From Leptolyngbyaceae cyanobacterium M65_K2018_010 (GTDB lineage Bacteria > Cyanobacteriota > Cyanobacteriia > Phormidesmidales > Phormidesmidaceae), in contig DVEE01000577.1 in NCBI GenBank assembly GCA_015295885.1, forward strand, positions 1 through 11,272: a stretch of DNA of 11,272 nt. The letters run 5' to 3'. The position numbers and the translations under genes are program-made. Below the pieces are notes generated by a model, which saw nothing but the letters and a program-made list of their open reading frames with translations, did no database searches and was not told the DNA's origin. Below, piece by piece: positions 5,594 to 11,272 of the stretch. Position 1 is the first letter of the stretch. Each line of letters opens with the position of its first letter.

Positions 5594-7345
5594 TCACAAC
5601 TGCTGCCGCAGCGAATGGGCCTGGGACAAGAGCGCCTCGGCAAAGGACAGGGCCTCCTGGTGGGTGGCACCGCCCGCCAGTTGGGCCAGTTCCTCCCGGC
5701 GTTGTTCCAAAGACAGGGGCGTAATCCGCACCACGGTTCGCACCGCTTCCGCCGGGGCCGCCGCCGACTCTGGCGGCGGAGTAGCCACAGCCAGGTCGTT
5801 CACTACCTGCTTGCCCACACGCCAATGGACATCAGCCAGGGCTGCGACCATGGGCTGGTGGGTGACGCAGAGCACCTGGTGCCGTTGGCCAAGCTGGAGT
5901 AGTTTTTCTGCGATCGCCTGGGCCACCCGCCCGGAAACCCCCACATCAATTTCATCAAACACCAGGGTATCGACCGCATCAACCTCAGAAAAACACGCTT
6001 TCAGGGCCAGCAAAAAACGGCTCATCTCTCCGCCAGAGGCCGTTTCCGCCAGGGGTTGTAGCGGTTCCCCCGGATTGGGACTAAACCAGAACTGGATGGC
6101 ATCGGCCCCGGTGGGGCCGGGGGCCACCGGACGCAGTTCTACTTGAAATTGCACTCGGTCCATGGCCAGGGGTTTCAACTCCTGGATCAGCCGACTCTCC
6201 AGACGGGCGGCCGTTTCCTGGCGCAGATCGGTGAGGGTCGCACAGGCCGTCACCAACTCCTGCTGCCGAGCCTGCCAGTCCGCCTCCAGGGCAGCCAGGG
6301 ACTGCCCCTGATCGGACAGCTCCGCCAGGGTGGTGTTGAGTTCATCGCGGTAGGCTAGGAGCTCGGGCAGGGTGCGACTATATTTGCGGCACAATCCCTT
6401 CAGGAGGCGCAGCCGTTCTTCTACCGCCTCCAGCCGCTGGGGGTCGGCCTCCACACTGGCACCGTAGGCATTGATAGCCCGCCCCGCCTCCTCAACCTGG
6501 GTGAGGGCTTCACTGACCAAGGCTAGAATGGGAGCAAGGGAGGGGTCGTAGCGCTCCATATCGACCAAAATAGCTTCTGCCTGGCCCAGCAGGTCGGCAC
6601 AGGCGCCCTCCCCTGCTTCACTCTCGTAGAGCCTCTGATAGACCCGATAACTGCTCTGCTGCAGCTCGACACTGTGGTTAAGACGCTGTTGTTCCTGGCT
6701 TAGACGTTCCATTTCCTCCGGGTCATCGAGGGCCGCCTGGGTCAGCTCTTGCTGGTGCAGGATCAGCAAATCCTGTCGGTCACGCCGTTCTTGCTCGGCG
6801 CGGCGTCGGGCCTCTAGGCGACCTTTGGCCGCCGTAGCGGCGGCGTAGGCTTGGGCTACCTGGTGTCGTTGATGCAGGAGGGTGGCCCCCCCAAAGCCAT
6901 CTAACCAGTCCCGTTGCCGGTCGGCGGAGCCAATCTGAAGCGTTTGGCCCTGGGCTGTGATTTCCACCAGTCGTTGGCGCAGGGCGGCTAACTGGGCTTT
7001 AGTAACCGGGCTACCATTCAGGAAAGATCGACTGCGCACCGAGGCTTTGCCGATCAGAATCTCTCGTTTACAAACCAAGGCTGGGGTGGCCAACGGCAGG
7101 TGCTCAGCGGCTAACCAGGTCTGGAGTTCGGGGGAGAGGGCAAAGGTGGCCTCTAGGATGGCCTTAGAACTGCCGGCTCGGACTAGACGCTGGCTGACTT
7201 TGCCGCCCAAAACCGCATCCAGGGCATCTAAAATAATGGATTTTCCCGCTCCCGTTTCCCCGGTGAGCACGGTCAGGCCCCTCTCCAGGCTAAGCTCCAG
7301 ATAATCAATCAGGGCAAAGTTTTCGATGCGCAGGGCGGTCAGCAT
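5594..7345 (-). CDS. recN: DNA repair ATPase RecN
   Basis: RecN is an SMC-like ATPase that acts at DNA double-strand breaks with the RecA recombination pathway. The 583-aa protein shows the full set of marks: N-terminal MLTALRIENFALID, Walker A GETGAGKS (29-36), a central helical coiled-coil arm (about 155-390), the ABC signature SGGEMSR (437-443), Walker B LVFDEID (461-467) and the H-loop VTHQ (494-497). The length is close to the family norm. A Pro/Ala-rich segment at about 520-535 lies between the H-loop region and the C-terminal PLSLEQRREELAQL segment and looks like a loop insertion. The start is ATG at 7345, fitting the conserved N-terminus, although no strong Shine-Dalgarno precedes it. 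I see no SOS-box-like palindrome upstream. Confidence 0.97.
   Translation of the reverse strand: MLTALRIENFALIDYLELSLERGLTVLTGETGAGKSIILDALDAVLGGKVSQRLVRAGSSKAILEATFALSPELQTWLAAEHLPLATPALVCKREILIGKASVRSRSFLNGSPVTKAQLAALRQRLVEITAQGQTLQIGSADRQRDWLDGFGGATLLHQRHQVAQAYAAATAAKGRLEARRRAEQERRDRQDLLILHQQELTQAALDDPEEMERLSQEQQRLNHSVELQQSSYRVYQRLYESEAGEGACADLLGQAEAILVDMERYDPSLAPILALVSEALTQVEEAGRAINAYGASVEADPQRLEAVEERLRLLKGLCRKYSRTLPELLAYRDELNTTLAELSDQGQSLAALEADWQARQQELVTACATLTDLRQETAARLESRLIQELKPLAMDRVQFQVELRPVAPGPTGADAIQFWFSPNPGEPLQPLAETASGGEMSRFLLALKACFSEVDAVDTLVFDEIDVGVSGRVAQAIAEKLLQLGQRHQVLCVTHQPMVAALADVHWRVGKQVVNDLAVATPPPESAAAPAEAVRTVVRITPLSLEQRREELAQLAGGATHQEALSFAEALLSQAHSLRQQL
5910..5917. repeat. 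HIP1 octamer GCGATCGC
   Basis: Perfect copy inside recN, in the codons for QAIAEK just after the Walker B region. Confidence 0.9.
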
Positions 7346-7474
7346 GGCAGCAACTTGGGTTCAACCGTTGATTTTAGTGCAGGCGCACTGAATTGAATGG
7401 CTGGGCGACTGAACCCCGCAGGCGGGTTGGTCCAGGTGGGGAAGTCTGCACCTAGGCGGCCTTCCCCAGACCGT

Positions 7475-7480
7475 TACAAT
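7475..7480 (+). promoter_or_regulatory. Candidate -10 box (TACAAT) for the ABC1 kinase gene
   Basis: TACAAT fits the -10 consensus at five of six bases and would start transcription near 7487, giving a leader of about 60 nt. No recognisable -35 lies 17 bp upstream, so it would need an activator or be weak. Confidence 0.35.
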
Positions 7481-7498
7481 AGTTTACGGGAATAGTTT
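7478..7498 (+). repeat. 8-bp direct repeat AATAGTTT overlapping the candidate -10
   Basis: AATAGTTT occurs at 7478-7485 and 7491-7498, 13 bp from start to start. The first copy overlaps the -10 candidate. It could be a chance repeat or a regulator site. Confidence 0.3.
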
Positions 7499-7548
7499 GA
7501 TGTTCACGGCCTGGAAGTCCAGGGTCGGTTTCTATCGCTGGGGTATCT

Positions 7549-9621
7549 ATGGTTTCTAATCTGGCTCAAGACCAGGCCCAATCCTCTAGGGCCGCTTCTC
7601 TCGCCCCCTCCAGCCAAGAGGACGCCATTACCGTGCCCAGTGAGACCGTAGTGGATATTGCTGGCCCGCCTATCCCAACGGCGATCTCCAATTCCCCTCA
7701 GCTCCCCAGCCCCCCGCATCGGCGCCAGGATCCCTTTGAGGGGCAGGGCTACGATCCAGAGGCAATCGCCGCCTACTACCGCCGTCGGCCCCTACAGGTG
7801 GTGGCACGGTTGTTTACGATCTTCTATCCGCTGACGCACTTTTTCTTTAATCTCTGGCTCGATCGGCGCCTGGGCCGGAGCTCCCAAACCGAGCCGGAAC
7901 GAGCTCAACAATTACGGGAATTACTCACCCACCTAGGGCCAGCCTACATCAAGATCGGTCAGGCCCTATCGACCCGCCCTGACCTGGTGCCGCCGTTGTT
8001 TCTAGAGGAGCTGACTCGCCTCCAGGATCAGCTCCCGCCCTTTTCCAACGACATTGCCTTTCATTTCATTGAGGTAGAACTGGGCGCCCCAGCCAGGGAA
8101 ATCTATGCCGAATTATCCCCAGAACCCGTAGCGGCCGCTTCCCTGGGTCAGGTTTACAAAGGCCGACTCAAAACCGGAGAAAGTGTGGCGGTCAAGGTGC
8201 AGCGGCCGGGCCTGGCCAAGCGCATTACCCTTGATCTCTACATCCTGCGCCGCCTGGCGGGCCTGGCCAAGCGTTACATCGGGAAAATTCGCAGCGATTT
8301 AGTGGGGATTATGGATGAGTTCGGCGAGCGCATCTTCGAGGAGATGGACTACACCCAGGAGGGACAAAACGCCCAACGCTTTGCCGAGCTCTACGGTCAC
8401 ATTGAAGACATCTATGTCCCCCACATCTACCCCCAGTACACCGCCCGCCGGGTATTGACTATGGAGTGGATCGAGGGCATCAAACTAACCCGCCTAGAGG
8501 AGCTGAATCGTCTGGGTATCGACCCGACCCATTTAATTGATATCGGCGTCCAGTGCTCCCTGAGACAGCTCCTGGAACATGGCTTTTTCCATGCCGACCC
8601 CCACCCCGGCAACCTCTTGGCCATGGCCGACGGCAAGCTCGCCTATCTGGACTTTGGCATGATGAGCGAGGTTCAAACCCCGCAGCGCTACGGCCTGATT
8701 GAAGCCGTAGTGCATATGGTGAATCGGGATTTTGAGGGGTTAGCCCAGGATTACGTCAAGCTAGAATTTTTGACCCCCGACACCGATCTGACGCCAATTA
8801 TTCCAGCCCTGGCGGAGGTATTTAACAATGCCCTGGGGGCGAGTGTGGCGGAACTTAACTTCAAAAGCATTACCGACGAATTTTCCGCCCTCATGTACGA
8901 GTACCCCTTCCGGGTGCCCGCCTACTACGCCCTGATCATTCGTTCTCTAGTCACCCTGGAGGGGATTGCCATCAACGTGGATCCGGAGTTTAAGGTGCTC
9001 AGCAAGGCCTACCCCTACGTGGCTAAGCGGCTCTTGACAGACCCGGCCCCCGAATTGCGTCTCTCGCTCCAGGAATTGCTGTTTAAGGATGGCAGTTTTC
9101 GCTGGAATCGGCTAGAAAACTTGCTGCGCAATGCTCGAGACAACTCTGAGTATGATCTAACTCAGGTGCTGGATCAAACCCTGGAGTTTTTATTTTCTGA
9201 GCAGGGTTCTTTTTTGCGCGATCGCATCGTCAGCCAACTGGTCAATAGCCTGGATCTGCTTGGCCAGTCTACCCTCCAAAACCTGACCACCTCGGTTCAA
9301 CGGCGCTTGGGATGGAAGCCGCCAACCCCGAGCCGTGGGGCTGTGGCCAACCCCACGGATGATAACGATCTGAGTCACCTGATGCGGATTTTAGAGATTC
9401 TCAAAGACACCCAGGGATTCGATGCTACCCTCATCCTCAACCGCATTCCCGCTTTGTTGGTCAAACCCGAAACCCAAGCTATGGGGCACCAGGTGGTTGC
9501 GGGTTTGGCCCAGCGGGCCCTGGCCCGTTTGATTCGCAGCCTCCTGGCCGAAACCGACCAGGCTGCCGCCCCTGCCCCTACCCAGCAGTTATCCCTGGCC
9601 GCCTTACCACCGACTCCCTAA
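7549..9621 (+). CDS. ABC1/AarF/UbiB-family atypical kinase
   Basis: Members of this atypical protein-kinase-like family support quinone and prenyl-lipid metabolism in bacteria, mitochondria and plastids. The 690-aa protein shows the hallmark motifs: KIGQ (135-138) in the family-specific N-terminal extension that covers the active site, the Ala-rich loop AAASLGQ (195-201), the ATP-site lysine K216 in VAVKVQRPG, the catalytic HADPHPGN (348-355) and the metal-binding DFG (368-370). Residues 1-60 are low in complexity, rich in Ser, Pro and Ala, and probably disordered. A long C-terminal extension (about 400-690) follows the kinase core. No clear membrane helix is visible, though a hydrophobic patch at about 85-103 could lie on a membrane. 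The start is ATG at 7549, without a strong Shine-Dalgarno. Cyanobacteria carry several paralogues; substrate and exact role are not readable from sequence. Confidence 0.95.
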   Translation: MVSNLAQDQAQSSRAASLAPSSQEDAITVPSETVVDIAGPPIPTAISNSPQLPSPPHRRQDPFEGQGYDPEAIAAYYRRRPLQVVARLFTIFYPLTHFFFNLWLDRRLGRSSQTEPERAQQLRELLTHLGPAYIKIGQALSTRPDLVPPLFLEELTRLQDQLPPFSNDIAFHFIEVELGAPAREIYAELSPEPVAAASLGQVYKGRLKTGESVAVKVQRPGLAKRITLDLYILRRLAGLAKRYIGKIRSDLVGIMDEFGERIFEEMDYTQEGQNAQRFAELYGHIEDIYVPHIYPQYTARRVLTMEWIEGIKLTRLEELNRLGIDPTHLIDIGVQCSLRQLLEHGFFHADPHPGNLLAMADGKLAYLDFGMMSEVQTPQRYGLIEAVVHMVNRDFEGLAQDYVKLEFLTPDTDLTPIIPALAEVFNNALGASVAELNFKSITDEFSALMYEYPFRVPAYYALIIRSLVTLEGIAINVDPEFKVLSKAYPYVAKRLLTDPAPELRLSLQELLFKDGSFRWNRLENLLRNARDNSEYDLTQVLDQTLEFLFSEQGSFLRDRIVSQLVNSLDLLGQSTLQNLTTSVQRRLGWKPPTPSRGAVANPTDDNDLSHLMRILEILKDTQGFDATLILNRIPALLVKPETQAMGHQVVAGLAQRALARLIRSLLAETDQAAAPAPTQQLSLAALPPTP
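9218..9225. repeat. HIP1 octamer GCGATCGC
   Basis: Perfect copy in the C-terminal extension of the ABC1 kinase gene, in the codons for RDRIV. Confidence 0.9.
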
Positions 9622-9692
9622 TCGGGTTCTCCATTTCCCCAGGCCGGCCCATCCCTGCTCAGCCCGGTCTGGGGTTGGCCCTAGCCGCAGTG

Positions 9693-9698
9693 TATAGT
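9693..9698 (+). promoter_or_regulatory. Candidate -10 box (TATAGT) for the S1-Tab2 pair
   Basis: TATAGT in the 112-bp gap after the kinase gene matches the -10 consensus at five of six bases and lies about 35 nt before the TTG start at 9734. A -35 is not evident. It suggests that the S1 and Tab2 genes have their own promoter. Confidence 0.4.
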
Positions 9699-9720
9699 AG
9701 AAGGTTGCAGGATTGTCTCT

Positions 9721-9726
9721 AGGAGA
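9721..9726 (+). promoter_or_regulatory. Ribosome binding site that fixes a TTG start
   Basis: AGGAGA lies 7 nt before TTG at 9734-9736. The other in-frame TTG, at 9713, lies before this site and has none of its own, so 9734 is the better start. Confidence 0.75.
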
Positions 9727-9733
9727 ACCCAGC

Positions 9734-10612
9734 TTGACTTTTTCCGCCGAAGACTTCGCTAAAGCCCTTGAGGCCCACGATTACGACTTTCAGGTCGGCA
9801 GCACCGTGCGGGGTACCGTCATTGCCTGCGCCAGCGACGGCGCCACCGTGGACATTGGCGGTAAGTCAGCCGCTTTTTTACCCCTGCGAGAGGCGGCCGT
9901 ACGACCTATCACCTCCCTGGACGGCGTGGTAGACCCTGGCTCGGAATACACCTTTCAGGTGATTCGCGATCAGGATGCCGATGGCCAGGTTCTGCTGTCC
10001 ATTCGCCGGTTGGCCCTCAAGCAACTCTGGGAGAAGCTAGCCCAGCAAGCGGAGCAAGGCGCGGTACAGGAGGTCAAGGTGACTGGCTTTAACAAGGGCG
10101 GGGTGACGGTGGATGTGGAAGGCCTGCGCGGCTTTATTCCGCGATCGCAACTGACTGCCGCCCCCGAATCCCTGGCGGATTTGGTGGGCAGTCGGCTGAC
10201 CGCCGCCTTTTTAGAGGTGAATCAGGCCAACAACAAGCTAGTACTATCCCAACGGGCGGCCACTCGCAGCCAGGTGATGGGCCAACTGGAACTGGGCCAA
10301 TTAGTGCAGGGCACCGTCGCCAGTCTCAAACCCTTTGGCGCCTTTATTGACTTTGAGGGCATCACCGGCCTACTGCACATTAAGCAAATCAGCAAAAACT
10401 ACATTGAGTCTCTGCCAGCGGTGCTGAAGGTGGGCCAACCGATTAAAGCCGTCATTGTGGCCCTTGACCCAGAGCGCAATCGAATTTCCCTCTCCACCCA
10501 GGTACTAGAGAAATATCCGGGGGAATTCCTTAAGGATCCGGAGGCCGTGCTGGCCGATGCCGAAAATCGCCTGGGGGACATCAGCCGCCTGTTAGCCGAA
10601 AGTGAGGTCTAG
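9734..10612 (+). CDS. S1-domain RNA-binding protein (short cyanobacterial ribosomal S1 homologue)
   Basis: This 292-aa protein binds RNA and probably joins the 30S ribosome or mRNA to help translation begin. It has three S1 (OB-fold) repeats: about 21-92 (VGSTVRGTVIACASDGATVDIGG...), about 107-174 (EQGAVQEVKVTGFNKGGVTVDVEG...) and about 185-257 (LELGQLVQGTVASLKPFGAFIDF...). The third is the most canonical, with GAFIDFEGITGLLHIKQIS. E. coli S1 has six repeats; cyanobacteria have short S1 forms, and this resembles the Rps1b-like second copy more than the main S1, though that assignment is from memory. The start is TTG at 9734, chosen because AGGAGA lies 7 nt upstream. The use of TTG may keep output low. 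The Tab2 gene begins 8 bp after the stop, so the two are probably co-transcribed. Confidence 0.9.
   Translation: MTFSAEDFAKALEAHDYDFQVGSTVRGTVIACASDGATVDIGGKSAAFLPLREAAVRPITSLDGVVDPGSEYTFQVIRDQDADGQVLLSIRRLALKQLWEKLAQQAEQGAVQEVKVTGFNKGGVTVDVEGLRGFIPRSQLTAAPESLADLVGSRLTAAFLEVNQANNKLVLSQRAATRSQVMGQLELGQLVQGTVASLKPFGAFIDFEGITGLLHIKQISKNYIESLPAVLKVGQPIKAVIVALDPERNRISLSTQVLEKYPGEFLKDPEAVLADAENRLGDISRLLAESEV
10141..10148. repeat. HIP1 octamer GCGATCGC
   Basis: Perfect copy in the second S1 repeat of the S1-domain gene, in the codons for PRSQL. Confidence 0.9.
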
Positions 10613-10620
10613 GGTAAGCC

Positions 10621-11272
10621 ATGGGCACTGTTTGGGAACTGGACTTTTACTCTCGCCCCCTGCTCGATGACAACCAAAAACGCCGTTGGGAAGTGTTGAT
10701 TTGCGAAGGTTTTGTTGATACCCAGGCCAACCCTGACCAGCTGTTTCGCTACAGTAAATGGCTGAGCAACACCGAGGTAAACTCCCTGAATTTACAGGCC
10801 GCCCTGGAGGAAGCGATCGCCCAGGCCCCCCAACCTCCCACCAGCCTCCGCTACTTCCGCTATCAGATGCAGACTATGATCCAGCGGGCCTGTGAAGCCA
10901 TTAATCTACCGGCTCGGCCCAGCCGTCGGACGGTGGCTTTGCAACAATGGTTGAGCGACCGGAATCAATCCTTTTACCCGGCTCAACCGGGCTATACCGA
11001 TGCCCCTACCCCAGCAGTGGCTGCCCCGCCCCCCAGCCCCCGCCCTCTCCCCGATGCCCTCAGGGGTCAGCAATGGGCCTTTGTGAGCCTGGCCGCCGCC
11101 GCCTTTCAAGACTGGTCTGAATGGGATATTGACTTTGGCGAGTCCTTCCCCCTGACCCCAATGGCCGGCGAGGTCGCCATTCCAGGATTGCTGATTTTCT
11201 CCCCTCGGGCCACCGCCCTAGCCGCCTGGATGTCGGGGCTGGAACTGGCCTACTGGCGGGTTGAGGCCGGCA
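10621..11272 (+). CDS. Tab2/Atab2-family RNA-binding protein (3' partial)
   Basis: ATG at 10621 opens a frame that stays open to the end of the window: 217 codons, with the C-terminus outside. The N-terminus MGTVWELDFYSRPLLDDNQ and the following RRWEVLIC are characteristic of the Tab2/Atab2 family (DUF1092). Also fitting are the SLRYFRYQMQTMI segment (about 77-89), and the WAFVSL and DWSEWDIDF segments in the second half. A Pro-rich linker (about 128-143) splits two conserved blocks. In Chlamydomonas and Arabidopsis the homologues bind RNA and are needed for translation of photosystem I reaction-centre mRNAs; the cyanobacterial role is less clear. AGGG just upstream overlaps the stop of the S1 gene, suggesting coupled translation. 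No frameshift is seen in the visible part. Confidence 0.9.
   Translation, partial: MGTVWELDFYSRPLLDDNQKRRWEVLICEGFVDTQANPDQLFRYSKWLSNTEVNSLNLQAALEEAIAQAPQPPTSLRYFRYQMQTMIQRACEAINLPARPSRRTVALQQWLSDRNQSFYPAQPGYTDAPTPAVAAPPPSPRPLPDALRGQQWAFVSLAAAAFQDWSEWDIDFGESFPLTPMAGEVAIPGLLIFSPRATALAAWMSGLELAYWRVEAG
10813..10820. repeat. HIP1 octamer GCGATCGC
   Basis: Perfect copy in the Tab2-family gene, in the codons for EEAIAQ. Confidence 0.9.

Larger units (their letters stand above)
7346..7548. promoter_or_regulatory. Divergent intergenic region between recN and the ABC1 kinase
   Basis: This 203-bp gap must hold promoters for both genes. Minus strand: TAAAAT (complement of 7371-7376) is a candidate -10 for recN, about 25 nt before its ATG; no good -35 precedes it. 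Plus strand: TACAAT at 7475-7480 is a candidate -10 for the kinase gene. A weak inverted repeat AACCC/GGGTT (7412-7416 and 7424-7428) lies between. Confidence 0.5.

Noticed and set aside
5664..6146. 160-codon plus-strand frame opposite recN
   Set aside because: Antisense to the conserved ATPase end of RecN; composition is typical of a shadow frame.
7346..7548. Search for a LexA/SOS-type operator upstream of recN
   Set aside because: No convincing palindrome of either the enterobacterial or the cyanobacterial type was seen, so SOS control is not claimed.
9637..9674. CCCCAG/CTGGGG inverted repeat after the kinase gene
   Set aside because: Six pairs around a 26-nt loop with no T-run; probably chance in GC-rich sequence.
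1..11272. Defence island, CRISPR, prophage or transposon
   Set aside because: No repeat-spacer pattern, transposase, integrase, terminal inverted repeat or known defence domain is visible on either strand.

Overview
The window looks like chromosomal DNA of a cyanobacterium. Three things point there. Six perfect HIP1 octamers (GCGATCGC) lie in 11.3 kb, where about 0.2 would be expected by chance. A Tab2/Atab2-type protein sits beside a short three-domain S1 protein. The other genes (large ABC1 kinase, CPA1 antiporter, RecN) also suit a cyanobacterium. The DNA looks moderately GC-rich, which would suit a filamentous Leptolyngbya-like lineage, but genus cannot be fixed from this sequence. I see no mobile element, CRISPR array, tRNA or rRNA.

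Layout. 1-93 (+) is the 3' end of an unidentified gene. 94-270 holds a hairpin with a 9-bp direct repeat and, on the minus strand, a possible 27-residue single-span membrane peptide. 271-2793 (+) is the most unusual gene: a cyclic-nucleotide-binding-type domain, then a degenerate sigma54-activator-type AAA+ domain, then a NapH/NosR/CcoG-like membrane polyferredoxin region. 2938-3909 (+) is a Gln-rich coiled-coil protein of unknown function. Converging on it from the minus strand are recN (7345 to 5594) and a CPA1 Na+/H+ antiporter (5519 to 3927), 74 bp apart and probably co-transcribed. A divergent intergenic region (7346-7548) separates recN from a 690-aa ABC1/AarF/UbiB-family kinase (7549-9621, +). 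Then come an S1-domain RNA-binding protein with a TTG start (9734-10612, +) and, 8 bp later, a Tab2/Atab2-family protein (10621 onward, +) that runs off the end.

Function. Most of the window is conserved housekeeping: DNA repair (RecN), ion homeostasis (antiporter), an ABC1 kinase linked by family to quinone or prenyl-lipid metabolism, and an RNA-binding pair. In plants and algae Tab2/Atab2 acts in translation of photosystem I mRNAs, so the S1-Tab2 pair may be a translation-control unit. The best candidate for undescribed biology is the 840-aa protein. Its AAA+ domain has lost the Walker B acidic residues, the GAFTGA loop and the arginine-finger segment, and it has no DNA-binding domain. It therefore looks like a membrane redox sensor or electron-transfer protein built on an ex-transcription-activator scaffold. 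I see no multi-gene novel system.
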